64,000 bases of DNA. It comes from Epiperipatus broadwayi (lineage: Eukaryota > Onychophora > Udeonychophora > Euonychophora > Peripatidae). Positions 11,611 through 25,916 of the stretch are shown here, one piece after another. Numbering within the stretch: the stretch's first letter is position 1; the number at the start of each line of letters is the position of its first letter. The DNA is taken from positions 6,092,811 to 6,156,810 of the forward strand of contig JAQFVV010000013.1 in assembly GCA_028023455.1 (NCBI GenBank), read 5' to 3'. The translations under genes and the position numbers were made by a program. The notes beneath the pieces were generated by a model. That model saw nothing but the letters and a program-made list of their open reading frames with translations, searched no databases and had not been told where the DNA came from.

Positions 11611-12472
11611 CACCTGGGTCTCTTCTTACATGGACTTATTTAACACGATTTTGAAGTTACGCGATCACCGGAAGTCAATTTCCGATAATGTGCTATTACT
11701 TTAAATAATAAATTTTGTGCACTTATGTTATATTGAAAGTAATAGCACGTTATTGGAATTCAACTTTCATCTTAGTAATTTTAATATTTTCAGTGCTTTA
11801 TAATAGTAAAATTTTATACAATAATGAAATTAAAATCATGATTTCCACATTTTATGTATACACACATTAAATTTTACAAGATTATAATGTAAATTTGGTC
11901 AAACATTGTGCGTGTTAATTTTGCATTTTAAATCACATTCTGTTTTTGCTTTTTAAAAAAGAACATAATCAATCATTATTTTCTTATTAATGACACTAAT
12001 CATTAATGTGCTCTTAAATTCCAATGAGAGCTAAATGGTTGTATGTCTGGATATCGCGAGTTTCGTAAACAATTAATAAAATCATCATCTCAAAGATTAA
12101 TTACTAATTACGTTGTCACCAGAAAATCATAATAATTAAAATGTGTATAAATAAATATAAATTACTGTACTGTAAATTATGCATAAAAATATATTATTTT
12201 GAATAAAATTAAATATTATAGTTAAAAAAGTTTGTCTTGTATCAATTTTTTTCAAATTTGAAATTTTTTATTAGTCATATTTTATTTCCTTATTTTATTT
12301 TTTGCGCGAATTTTAAAGTAATTTTACATTGGTGCTTTGCTTTTATGCGAATTTTGAAAAATCACAGACCACATCCCCCCTTTTTCAATGTAAGTTACGT
12401 TTATTTTTGCGCGATTTCATTTGCGTGTGTTTTCTGAGGAACCTATCTATCGCATAAAATGAGACCCAGGTG
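11611..12472. mobile_element. Candidate non-autonomous DNA transposon (862 bp)
   Basis: The two ends are perfect 12-base inverted repeats, CACCTGGGTCTC at 11611-11622 and its complement at 12461-12472, each flanked outside by TATA-rich DNA. Inside, 11684-11703 and 11735-11754 form a further hairpin. No transposase frame is seen; a 66-codon frame at 12237-12437 has no recognised domain. The features fit a MITE or deletion derivative, but the TA-rich flanks prevent a firm target duplication. Confidence 0.5.
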
Positions 12473-14395
12473 TATATAATATATCTAAATTCATTTTATA
12501 TCCTAACTCAATAAAGTCAGAAACAAAGTGGCTCCTCTGAATTTAACTATTATTTTATATAAAGAAAATCCAAATACACTTAAATTGCTATAGTTTATTT
12601 AATAAATAAAATTATCAATTATATAAACCAAATAAAGTACTTCACATATACAACATAATAAATCAAGAATATAAATAGAAAAAGATTATAAAATGCAACA
12701 TTATCTTTTGATTATATGTAAAATAAACAGTTATTACATTTTCATATGTTATCTGCATATATGCGTAGATGCTTACATGTTTAAATGTAATAAAAAATAA
12801 TCAATTTAAAATTTTAGTTTACAAAGATTGATTTTGGGTTTCTTAAAAATATATTTGATTAATAAATTATTTATTAAACATCAATGTAAAATGTTTAAAA
12901 TAAATATCTGAGAGAAATTTGAGATTTTAGAATCCATTTATTATATATATTCATTGTAACCTTTTACTTTGCTAACTATTTCAAAAAAAGATTTAAATTT
13001 TACATAATGGTCAAAATTTTAAATTAGAACGTACACCATGGTATTTAATATTAATCTTTCATTTATATAGTGTATTAAAAACCTAATTTATATATAGTAT
13101 AAATATAAGATTCTGTCAATTTAATCAACAGACATCTTTTATAATGATCATACAAATTTTAAAAGTTATTTATTTCAATTGCAAATTTATTTAATAGTTA
13201 TAAGCATATTTAAATTATATTTGTTAAAATGTAGAATATTCATCAAACTTTATAATAGTTATAATTATAAATATTTATTTATTTTCATTATAGTGGTTCT
13301 TTAAATGTGAGTGTGTGAATGTGTTTGCAGAATTTATTGCACAAGAATAAAAATGAATTTCACTTCCTTGTTGGAAAATAATATTGTATTCTGGTTGTGG
13401 ATATTAAATATTACAATTTTTAAATAGTAATAATTTTATCTTTAACCTTTTTATCATACCAAAATCTGCTTGGTCAAGTGAGTTAAAACCCTAAACTTTT
13501 GATTGGTCAATTACAGAATCAGCAGTAAAAATATATTCATCTTTTAATATTATATTCATTTTAAAACCAAATTAATGATTTGTCAGAATATGAAGGTGAA
13601 TGAAAGTTTTTTTCCAAAAATAAATTTCTATTTATAATTATAAAAATATTTTATAGTGGAGAACCTAAAATGACAGCTATATCATTCAAGCATTTATTAA
13701 CTGATATAATTTCAATCTTTTAAAAAGATGTATCAGAGCTTATTTATTCCAAATAAAGTTATTTTAAAATATATAATTTATTTATTGATTTGATCAATAG
13801 CAAGTTCTGTTAAAAGCACAAAAGAGATTCAAACGTTATATTCTTCAATTGGTCTTTAAATATATCATTCTTAAAACATAAGTCAATTTTGATTACTTTA
13901 AAAATAAATTAGATGTGAATTATTATTATTAATTATATAACAAACAGTCACTTATCATATCAGAAAACATTTTAAATTCAGTGTTAATTTCCTTTTCTTT
14001 CTTTCAAATTTAACACTATGATAAAATTTTTTAATAAACATCTGATTCCTCTTAATTGACTTTAACAAGTTATTTTCATTGTAATATGCTAAAATTACTG
14101 TAAAAATGTTCACTCAGTCCAAGCATACTATAAAATTTCAAAGTTCTTTTGCAAATCTTAACCAGTCTTGTAGTATATTCCTTGACATTTGTGGTTCATT
14201 ATCCCAATATTTAAGTAGCTACTATCACATTCTATAGAATTATTGACATCCTAATCTAAGTTCAAGTAAAAATAGACTGACAGGGAAATGTTATGTTTAG
14301 TGAATCATTATTTAAACAGTTATTCCAATTATAGTTTTCAAAAACAATTTTAAGTAAAATAATTTAATTTAAAAAAATTACTACTGGCACAATAT
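12473..14395. other. AT-rich DNA, no gene seen
   Basis: No supported feature. Confidence 0.5.
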
Positions 14396-14545
14396 AAAGA
14401 AGTAATATAGTTATAAATTTTAAAATAAATTCGGCTTAATCTGAATCTGTAAATCACTGTATCACTAAATAAAGAAACAATATAGTTATAAATTTTAAAA
14501 TAAATTCAGATTAATCTGAATCTGTAAATCACTGTATCACTAAAT
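14396..14545. repeat. Two-copy tandem repeat, 75-bp unit
   Basis: Two adjacent 75-base units (14396-14470 and 14471-14545) differ at only a few positions. Nothing coding is present. Confidence 0.85.
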
Positions 14546-15356
14546 TATTGAAATCACTGTCTATACTAGTTTCAACCTCTCTTTTTATGCAGGACTTAAT
14601 TCAATGATTTCATTGGTCATTACTGCTTGTACAAATCTGCTAATGTAAATAATTACATCAATATCATTTTTAAAATTAAGTTTTAAAACTATGAGTCATC
14701 AATTATTAAATATTATCAAATTATTTAATACCTTAAATATTAAATATTTTTATCTAGAAAATTAAATATCTTTGTTAAAACAATTTTATATATTTTAATA
14801 ACCTAAATTGATGTAAAAATAAAACACACCAAAATAAAATAATAATTTGTAATTATTACTTTCTTAATATTATCTCTAGACTGAATATTTGCTACACTTT
14901 ATTGTGTATCAATTTTTTGTTAACAAGCTAAAATTAAAGTTTCCTTTCCCTAACTTTTGAAAGCACACATATTCATACAATCACCTCTAACCATGTGATA
15001 CTTTCAACACATTTTAAATTAATATTAAATTAACTATCTTTAAATAATATTTTAAACAAAAATAATTATCTTAAACATATAACATAAAATATTTGCTGCT
15101 ATAATTAAGCTATTCTATTATAATAATTAAAAATTAATATTATCTTTTAAACAATTTATTGTATCATATTATTATTTAATTAATCTCCAAATGAGTTCAA
15201 ACTATCTAATATATCTTTATAAGCTCCTATCTACTGAGTTTGAATCCCTGCAATCTATAACATGAAAATTATATGCTAGAAAACAAACTAAATTATTATT
15301 TTAAATATAGCTATTTATCCAACCCTACCTACTATATGTACCAATTATAAAGAGTA

Positions 15357-15359
<3 letters not shown>
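14546..15359. other. AT-rich DNA, no gene seen
   Basis: No supported feature. Confidence 0.5.

Positions 15360-15447
<88 letters not shown>
15360..15447. repeat. (TA)n microsatellite, about 44 units
   Basis: An uninterrupted TA run of about 88 bases. Confidence 0.98.
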
Positions 15448-15449
<2 letters not shown>

Positions 15450-17744
15450 TAACCTACACTCCCAACACCACTCATACACATTATATGAGTAAATGCCCAG
15501 GGCACCAGTTCTATTTGAATAGAACAATATAACAACATATTTGATATAAATTATTATTGAGACTTTACCTAAGTCTACATTCAGCTCAGCTTAGTGGGAG
15601 GTTATAGGAAATTTATAAGATTATAAGTAAGTGAAAGAAGAAGTATTATAAAACATTAAATATAATGTAAATCCCTTTTTGTTAACTAACTGCATGATAA
15701 AGAATCACAATGTTTATTTGTACAGTCTATTAAAATATCCTTTCAACTTAATTTCTTCCTTCATCCAAGTATAACATATATCAGCTTGATGTAATTATAT
15801 CACTAAACAATTCTATGACTTGGCATATCATCATCTAAACAGTTACCTTAATGCCAATCAAGGAATATACAATACAATCTCAGGAAATTTAAAAACACAG
15901 TTGAATTACATAAAATACATTGGCCCATAATTTATAATTCTAATTTATAATAAAATGTAATAAGCTAAATTGACTAAATGCTTTACTGTGTTTAACAACT
16001 AGATAATGACAGAAAAAGGGCATTTTAATCTCACATCATCATCTAACAAATATACCAATTGGGCAACCTTTCTAACACATTTATCAAGTAGCAAATGTTC
16101 CTTATAATGTTTGGATTAAGAAAACAAGATTGTCAGACACCAGCAAATTTGATATTATAACTATAAAATAATATATCTACTTTATAATAGATGTATGAAA
16201 TGTGGAGATGTGGAAATTGAAACACGAATGTATACAAGAATAACTTAAGACACAGTTTTTAATAAATAAACAAATCATTTATTATACTGAAAATTTAATT
16301 TAATATACTTATTTACAATAAGACTGCTTGTCTTAATAATTTTAAATTCTCAAACAAACCTTGGACATCAGTTTGGGATTATCCCTATTATATTACATTA
16401 TTTAAACCTTTTTGAAATCAAAATTAACAACAAGACTTGAATATTTTAACTTTGAATACCTGCTTTGCTTAAGCGTTTCATTTAAACATATTATTAACTA
16501 AATAATATATTATATTATTGGCACAATAAATATTTATGAGAGGTTATTCTATTGATTAATAAAATAAATCAAACTAACATATTTGGCCATCAACAAAACA
16601 ACTTTCTCTAACTAATTAAACAATCATTTTTAATTACATATACCTTTCAAGCATAACAATAAATCATATTCATTTTGATGGTTTGATGATTTATAACTCT
16701 GTATTAAATGAATATAATATGTTTCAAAACATATATTTCCCATTTTTAATTTCAATAACTCTATACTTTTATATCCATGATATTGTTTATATTACGTGTG
16801 TGTGTCCAAGTAACAATAATAGAAAACAATCTTTTCCACACAATATCCATTCATTAAGAAAATATTAAACAATTACTTCATTTTGGACAATGTTGTAGAC
16901 CAGCCAACAAACAAGACACTAATATCCCATCAAAAATTTAGTTTAACTATTTATCTGGCCACATATTAAATATCACAGAGCTATAATTTCATGATTATAC
17001 AAACTACACGTTCCAAGGAAAATTCACATGAGGAACAAATAAACCCTTACTTAATACTTCTACAATAATTCATTTAATTCTGAAATATACTACTGGTGTG
17101 GCATTTTTCCTCATCACCAGGACCTTAAGAAAACATCACTTAACTTTAAAACTATCATTTCATAATCCACATACAATATAAAATAGGCTCTACTCATGGA
17201 AAAATTATTAAAATATACTATATAGGCAAAATCTCTTATCCCTACAAACATAGAACACATTCAGAGTAATTTCCATTCCCAAAGCTCTTCTATATATTTA
17301 ACATTATATATACATGCTGGCAGATAAATACATACAGATAACCTACTAATCCATTCAATTCTTTAGAATATGACAACATCCGAAATTTATACATAAGATA
17401 TCCACAAACTGAACTGTTATTAAACAAATGTTATAATTGTGCAAAATAGACACACACACATGTGAATAAGAATATATGAAAAAAATTCAATTCCAAGTTA
17501 TATATTATGCAAGCAACACAGTAATTAAATAATACATCAAGGTATAACTTTTAATTCAGAATAAACTTTAAGCTATCTTTAGAATTCAATAGTCATAAAT
17601 ATTACGAACGAGATTTTTTTACCGTTTCTAGCAGACTATTTCTATTATAGGTTCATTGATTTAGAGTCCAGAATTCTCACTTTGAGAGATAAGAAAATAT
17701 ACAAAAATAAATATAAACCTCCCTCTAACAATATAATAAAACAA
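15448..17744. other. AT-rich DNA, no gene seen
   Basis: No supported gene. The short open frames are AT-driven and lack motifs. Confidence 0.5.
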
Positions 17745-17748
17745 AAAC

Positions 17749-17786
<38 letters not shown>

Positions 17787-17801
17787 GTTTAGGTAAAGGA
17801 A

Positions 17802-17855
<54 letters not shown>

Positions 17856-17866
17856 TTCCTTTACCT
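17745..17866. repeat. Two adjacent TA-cored hairpins
   Basis: First hairpin: AAACAG / CTGTTT around a (TA)n core (17745-17790). Second: AGGTAAAGGA (17791-17800) pairs with TCCTTTACCT (17857-17866) around another (TA)n core. The two abut with no gap, so non-AT arms bracket each microsatellite. Confidence 0.85.
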
Positions 17867-19837
17867 TCGTAAAAGAAAAATAAAACATATTTGTATAAAA
17901 TCAATTTTTTTTACCAGAATATCCACCATTCATGAGTACACTTTAAGAGATGATCTAGGAGTTCATACAGCCCAAAATTATAAACAAAACATAATAGAAA
18001 ATATGTCTATCTATCTATCATATACATTGATGATAACAAGTAATAAAAAAAAAAATAAAAAAAAAAGTCATTTGTTCTTTGACATAAAATAAAAAGTTCA
18101 TTTGCAAAGTCCTCCTCCAAGTTTATTGAACAATATGGAGATAGATTCCAAACTGAGTTCGAACATAAAATGAATTTCTGTAGGATAACCAAAAAATATA
18201 TAATCATAACATAAATATGATCTAGCATCTCCAATGTTCTAGCATAGCTAATAGAGCTTTCTATATCACATATAAGTAATCAATTTTTATTATGACAGAA
18301 ATATGAAAGACATTTTTAGCTACAGTTGTGCAAGAATTATTTAATTCACTCTGTAGTAGTTTTTAAATTAAGTAAGCAATTGTTTTTAATAAATTTCTTA
18401 AATAGCATTTGTTTTTCCGACATTTTATAAGCTAATATACATATAGTTTATTTTTAAATATTGCAAATTAATATATCATAATTCGTTGGTAATTTCACAA
18501 TTAGTAATAATTTATTTTCTAATGCATCCATATCGAAAAAAAACAGAAATACACCGCATTTCCGTCCTTCCATCTGATTTAAGTACATATTCAATGAGTA
18601 GTATCCTTTGGTTATTTTAGAGTAATTCATATTTCATTTCTTTCATAAAATATTTTTTTTTTTTAGGAATACTAAATAAATAAATACTGTCATTTCTCCA
18701 TAATGAATTTAAGTATGGCATGATACCTTAAAATACACAAATCCATTAAATTTTATATTTAACTTTTATAAAAGCAAGCCATAAAACAGTGAAAAATTAA
18801 AATAAATTCTGTAAAACTGTTCTGTACACATTTCCAAGAGTTGTTATATGACACATGTATATAATTTAGATAATTATAAAGTTCATGCATTTTATTTTCC
18901 TTCTTAATGATAAGTAAACAAGATAATGCAAGCTTAGTATTATAGATATATATTTTAAAATATTAATAAGTGTGAGGTGGTTAATTCAAACATTTAAATT
19001 AGGTAAGGGAATGAAAAACTGATATACCTTCTTAGATTTTAGCCTTGCATTCCAATTGAAGACCTTTCCGTAATGAATTTCTTATGGCTTTTCCAGAAGT
19101 TTAGTCCAAAGCTTTTTTAAAATTAATTTTACTTCAGGAAGAAATATATATTTATAATGGCAGGGAAGAGTAATATACTGGCTGCAATTATCAACAATAA
19201 TGAGCAATTTTTAATCTAAACTATCTGTTAAATAGATATCCCCCCCCCATCAAAAGGTCATTTCTCTTCAAAAAGGTTAACTCCCATCTTTTTGCATGTA
19301 AGCTCATTACATATGCAAGAAATCTTTTCTTTAAAAAAAAAATCATTCTGATTTTTACAATTAAATCAAGACAAAAAAAAATAATAAAAAATAACTTTTA
19401 GTAACTTGAAAGTAATAATATTAATTAACTGTTAAACAAAAATGATTAATAATTTATTTAATTTGTAAAATAATTCCCTGATCCAAATATCTATTAATCA
19501 TAGGAAAATATATATGTATATTTGTTAAATTATTAAAGATAATTACTGTAATTATGTACTATTGCTTAGTGTTATTAAAAAATGAAAATGAAATGAAACA
19601 TAATACAGATTTACATGCATGCACATGTACTGCAACCTAAATATTAAACTATCTTGACTAAATATAATTGAAATGGATATTAATGTTGACAAAAGGATAG
19701 GTATCAATAAATAAAGGATTAGGAAACCATTCAAACCAATACTACACTAAAATAAAATAACTTTGCATCCTCCTAACAAAATATACTAATTCCTATAATA
19801 AATAACCCCTCTTTCTTGCATTCAATACTTCATTGAC
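17867..19837. other. AT-rich DNA, no gene seen
   Basis: No supported gene; a C9 run lies near 19241. Confidence 0.5.
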
Positions 19838-20060
<223 letters not shown>

Positions 20061-20228
20061 CCTTATAAAGTGGTTAATCAAATGCATAAGCAATCAACAT
20101 CGAAAGCTTTAAACAATTTCCAGCAAAATTTTTAAAATTCTAAGGCTGTTTCATTTTTTTTAATACAATACAACTATTCATTACAGATACAAAGTATCTC
20201 AATTCCTTGTCCCTATTCAGAGGATCAT

Positions 20229-20282
<54 letters not shown>
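20229..20282. repeat. (TA)n(TG)n microsatellite
   Basis: TA units to about 20252, then TG units to about 20281. Confidence 0.97.
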
Positions 20283-20284
<2 letters not shown>

Positions 20285-22583
20285 ATGAATTGATTATAAA
20301 AGTAAAAAAATAAGAATTCACACTTCATAGGAAAATAATATACTATGAAAGTAGGAGATGAGCTAAATTACTTTTAGTTAAATTATATGTTTAGTTTTTC
20401 AAATTTTATATTGCATCACATTTTTTAATAGCTTGATGATATACTGTATGTAAAAATATCAATTATTTTTATATTTTAATTGATATAAACAACACTCTTT
20501 AATAATTAATGTAATATATGTCTAGTGAGGAAACATTTACTTTTCAGATAACTGAATATTATAATTTTAATATTTTTAGTATTAATATTAATTATTAAAA
20601 ATTATCTCTTCTACATGATATTATGATTGCATTTTATCTGTAATACACTCTCTTATGGCTGTTTTGAAGCACTATTCTCTTAGTTTTTTATTCATTTCAT
20701 GATAAAACTGTATTTACGTTATATTGATTTATTAGTTTAAAAAATCTTAAGAGATCAGTATTTGGCAATCAGTAGAAACTACAAAGGAGCTGAACCATAA
20801 CTATCATATTGCTGATTGATTGTTTATTTGCTAGTTTAATTCTACATACTTTTTTGTTGTTAGTGATAAAATAATAAATTCTACATTTCTAGTTATTTTT
20901 ATAATATATTTATTTAATAATTATTTAAAAACAAAAGTATACATGATTATATTTTGCTTTTAATCGAATGGTTTTTTTTTTTAAAAAAAGTACAATTTAA
21001 CCTATATTCTTTTATATTCAGTGTATTGTATTAGCTTTTGCTATGTAGATGGTTCCAGTAGTCTATAATATTTAAATTACTCTTCTGTGGCAGCCTTTAA
21101 TAATGATCTTCTGGTTTCCATGCTTATTATATGCCAGAAAACAAAATTAACATAATAATAAAGTATAAAAATCCAAAGAAATCAGCAATTTTTAATCAGT
21201 GGCAAAGTCAAAGTAATTTAATTCAGCTTTAGAGTGTTTCATGGATTTAGCTTTTGTAATCTGATTTTGAATTCTTTTGTCAGATTACTTTATGAAGACT
21301 TGTAGAATAGCAAAAAAATAGAATTTATGTGTAGTTTATTGTTTATTTTTGTACAATAATTGTATAATAATTATTAAGAAACAAATGTGTACATTATTAT
21401 AATTTCAATTATACATATATGTTTTATTTTAAAAAATACAAGTTAACAATTTATAGCATAATGGTAACAAAAAATATTACTATTGTTACAATAACCAATC
21501 ACATCTGTTATAAACAAATCTTGTAAAAATGATTACTAATGTTTTTACCAATGCTGAGTAGGATCTTTTGAGATATTCTAAAATGCATAAATGCAATTAA
21601 CAATTTTAATGCATAATTTTATAAATTTGTCAGGGCTTTAAATTTATTTATTTCAGTTTCAAAAATAAATTTCAGTTAAAAAATATTTTGTTGATATTCT
21701 AAAGTTCCTTGCCTGCCAGCATGGTAAAAAGATCCTTTGTTCTTATTACATACTCTGTTTAATATTATTTTTTTAATATTTTCAAAGTTCAAATATGATT
21801 TTTCAAATGTTTTTTTTGTTTGTAAATTTATATTTTTAACAAATCAATTCCAATTTATTAAATTCTAATAAATAGTAAAATCGAATATTGAACATTGAGA
21901 AATATTTTTTTCTAAAGCAACAATAATAATTATCAATCTATTTATAGATTAAAGAAATTTGTTACAATGATAAAAAAAAAGAATTCAGGAAGTTTGACTT
22001 GTGAAAATCAAATTGTTATATGTTTATTTCTAGTAAAAAGTCATTATATTTTAAGTACAATAATTGTGTATGAATGAATCCAAATAATATGTCATTTACA
22101 TTTCTGGCCGCGGACATTTTTATTTTATATATATATTATTTAGATAAAAAAATATGGTTATAATGTGATTTACACTTATAAACTAACTAGATTTGTGCAA
22201 ATTTAGTTTTATTTTTTAAATAATAATGAATAGAAGTGGATGTTTAAAAGATATAAGAATGAAAATTTATTAGTCTAGTTTTAAAACAGACCATATTGCC
22301 CTTTTTCATGAATATATTTACACTATTAGCAATATAAAAATCTCACTCAAGGTTCAGTCCAAGTGGCAATTTTTGTTATGTTATTAAGATCATAGATCTG
22401 AATGTATCTTTTATTTATAGAGGTTGTCTGGATAACAAATTGTAGTTTTGTGAATTATTTAGACCTTTTTGCATATGTGCATAAACTTTATGAAATGGTT
22501 TTATTTTTTTCTTAATTTATCTAAATGCACTTTTGGTGATTGATTGCATACAGACATAAAAGAATTACATCTACAAGTAAATA
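20283..22583. other. AT-rich DNA, no gene seen
   Basis: No supported feature over about 2.3 kb. Confidence 0.5.
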
Positions 22584-22609
22584 ATATATATATATGTGTG
22601 TGTGTGTGT
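22584..22609. repeat. (TA)n(TG)n microsatellite
   Basis: A short compound dinucleotide run just outside the left end of the PLE palindrome, as also seen beside the palindromes at 8.3 and 52.9 kb. Confidence 0.9.
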
Positions 22610-22646
22610 TAAAACAAAGATTTGCACGGGTTAAATATATAAAATA

Positions 22647-23280
22647 CATATTTTGCGGTTTCATCCATGTTAAAAACTCTTAATATTAATATACTGACAT
22701 TTCAACTTGGTCACACAAGCCATCCACAGAGTTATAAAAGGTAGAAAGATGGTTGTAGAGGCGCTACAATCACTGATTTGAATAAAATGTTAAAGTTCCA
22801 CCAATAGCAAAAAATGTTAAATTTAGGAATGTTTTTTAAAAAAATCTTTCCAAATAGGAGGGAGTTTGCATGTATCATCTTGCTTATTGATACAATCTGG
22901 CAAGCAATTGAGATACTTAAAAGGCCAGATTGTATTAATAAGCGAGATGATACATGCAAACTTCCTCCTATTTGGAAAGATTTTTTTAAAAAACATTCCT
23001 AAATTTAACATTTTTTACTTAAAAGGCCAGATTGTATCAATAAGCGAGATGATACATGCAAACTTCCTCCTATTTGGAAAGATTTTTTTAAAAAACATTC
23101 CTAAATTTAACATTTTTTGCTATTGGTGGAACTTTAACATTTTATTCAAATCAGTGATTGTAGCGCCCCTACAATCATCTTTCTACCTTTTATAACTCTG
23201 TGGATGGCTTGTGTGACCAAGTCAAAACGTCAGTATATTAATATTAAAAGTTTTTAACATGGATGAACCCGCAAAATATG
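22647..23280. mobile_element. Inverted PLE 3' ends with a duplicated right arm
   Basis: The left arm (22647-22901) is the reverse complement of the right arm (23027-23280). A second partial right-arm copy (22924-23016) sits between them, making a 102-bp direct duplication (22915-23016 and 23017-23118). Each arm encodes INKxDDTCKLPPIWKDFFKK, which aligns with the PLE C-terminus at 53.95 kb (INRNDTCYALLRKWNVWHK). Beyond the stop, both arms share the same 3' flank. Confidence 0.7.
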
Positions 23281-24398
23281 CATTATATATATAGGATAAA
23301 TGATAATAATCATTATAATATTTATCTAGAAAAAATGGTATCATAGTTATATATGCAATAAACTTTTCACTTTTTAATTTTATTGTAATAATTTGACAGT
23401 GATAAATACTGAGAAGTAATAAAAACATTTAGAGATTGTCTGTATGGCTAACTGAAAAGTGTTGGTTTAGTATAATATATAATTTTACATTTTCAAATAA
23501 TTTACCCATAATATGTGTAAAATGAAAAAATATTGATTAACATTTTCTAATAAAACATAAAAATAAGATCTCTGTTGATTGTTTTGTATGAATTTCTAAA
23601 TAGCTCAAACCAATAACATATCTAATCAATAAAGATAGCTGTCTTTAGTATTTCATGGGACTATTGCAAAAAACTAAAGATTTCATTGGTTACAAATATA
23701 TTTCAGATATATTAGTCACTTTATTTAATAATATGTTTTGAATTCTGATTTAAATAAAGCCAGTTTTTTTGTCAAATGTTGGATTAAGGATAAATTTTTA
23801 ACTCAAATTAGTCAGATGTATTGACAGAATTAAGAAATGGGATGATATCTCTTACCATTCTTTCTGTAAAAATATGTTCAGATTATTACTTCTACCTTTA
23901 TATTTGGACTGAGTTTGAAATTCATACCAATTATATTGCTCACCTTACCTAAATACCAAGCTTAGAATAAAGTTATTTAACATTTTATTCTTGTTTCTCA
24001 CAAAAGTAGTATTTACATTTTCACAGCCCTAAAACTTGGCGTTTTTTTCATTGACTTATCTTAAATGTAAAAATGATAAATTGTTAAAATGGTGAAACTC
24101 TGGATTAGACATGTGATTATTATGTCATATAATAAAAGATTTGAACTATCAATATCATATGTGTTGGGATTACAGGTATTTCAACACTCTATATCATCAG
24201 ATGACCAGATAGTACTGCTAAACAATATTTTTGAACAAAAAATAATGTTATAACAAATATTTCACACTCCTATTTTAATATTTGACAATACAATAACCCA
24301 AAGTGGTTTGTTACAATGCATTGTCGAATATTGAAATAGGAGTAGATATTATTTATTAAAAGAGTATTTACTATTTAAAAACTATGGGTTTAATACTA
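23281..24398. other. AT-rich DNA, no gene seen
   Basis: No supported gene. A weak inverted pair around 24245-24345 shares a word of roughly 20 bases. Confidence 0.45.
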
Positions 24399-24432
24399 AT
24401 ATATATATATATATATATATATAGTATAGGTT

Positions 24433-24472
<40 letters not shown>

Positions 24473-24480
24473 TAACCTTC
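24399..24480. repeat. Paired (TA)n tracts with inverted flank
   Basis: Two TA runs (24399-24422 and 24434-24470). The short word AGGTTAGA between them pairs with TCTAACCT after the second (24471-24478), giving a hairpin like those at 17.7 kb. Confidence 0.8.
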
Positions 24481-25904
24481 ACTATGTGTAGCTCCACTAC
24501 ACATCATGCCAACCACGTTGGGGGCCATAATCTATACCTTCAATCTCGTGCATCCTCACTTCAGAATAGTATATGATATAAAATAAAATGGGTTCTAGCT
24601 CAGTTAATAGTTAATAAATAAAATATTCAGCATTAAAATTAAAATGTTTCACTAGCTCAAATTTACAATACGAATAAGGTTCAGTTTATAAAAATAAATT
24701 AAATAAATATTTAATATTTTCATGAGACTTGAAGTGAAAATACAGGTGACAAGATAGATTACATTGAGCCAATATCCCACAGGATACTACCTCAATGGCA
24801 TAAGAACACTATCCCCCCTTATTACTGTTTCAAATAACAAACTCATAGTATTCTTACGACTTTAATAACTTCTACTCACTAAGATTAAACTAATAATTAA
24901 GTTTTAATCTTCTATTTGTAATAATCTAGCTCAAATAAAATAATCTCAGATTCATAAAGTTTATTCTAAGTTAATAAAAAATACGATAGTAAAATATGAG
25001 AAGTGATTTTATGTCATAATCTACTACACTGAAACTAATAATAATAAATAACAGTAATAATATTCTTCATTGTTTAACTAATTCTGTATATCTTTTCTTT
25101 TTACTATAATTTTATTACCATAATAAAATAATGAAATAATATAATATGATCTTATATCTTCATGTAATGATATAATAAATACGTGGTAGCATTTTAATAA
25201 TCTGACAAAATATGTGTGGCAACTGATAGCATATAATTTAATATAATATTGTGATAACGGATTTATGACCAAGAAAATAATGTAAGATTATGATTATTTA
25301 ATTATAATGAATACCAATAAAATATTTAAAATTCTTAAAATAATTCTCTATTTATCTTTTTGTGCAAAATTATATATTTGTTTCGATTATTATGTATATA
25401 TCATGATTTCATGCAGCGATGTGGAGAAATAAATAACTCGGACACAAAATTTTTTAAATAACAAAATTTAACAAAGTTTATTACTAACAACAAATAAATA
25501 AACAATTTATTTACACTATTTACAGTGGATATCCTTAACTTTTTTACTTTACAGTTTGATCTTCTGGGTGATAAAAAAAAAAAATTATATTTCAATTATA
25601 TCCTTATTTAGATTTAGGACAAATTTTAAAAAAATGTTACTATTGGGTTTCTCATTATGATTAACTTATTACAAAATATATTTATCTACTTTATTAGCAA
25701 CAGCATTTTATCCTTAATATTATTAAACTATCTTATTTTAAAAATTCTTACTTAGAAAAACATTCTATAGAAAACAAAATTTTATAATGAGTATGGATTT
25801 CTCAAAATATAAAAAAAAAATTCATCTTGCAAAGTTAAAGATGTTACACAAAATATTATCCAAAATTCAGTACTAGATTTTAGTACTTATCACCCACTGT
25901 TTCA
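24481..25904. other. AT-rich DNA, no gene seen
   Basis: No supported gene. The patch 24480-24560 is less AT-rich but carries no motif I recognise. Confidence 0.45.
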
Positions 25905-25916
25905 TCATCATCATCA

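Noticed and set aside
14396-14545. CRISPR-like or regulated array
   Set aside because: Only two 75-bp units with no spacers, in eukaryotic DNA; a simple tandem duplication.
15332-15538. Open frame across a TA run
   Set aside because: The Tyr-Ile repeat is the microsatellite; flanks have no motif.
22700-22760. Possible hammerhead in the 22.6 kb palindrome
   Set aside because: A GAAAT and a stem-II-like hairpin are present on the minus strand, but no CTGAnGA core fits the spacing and stem I does not pair.
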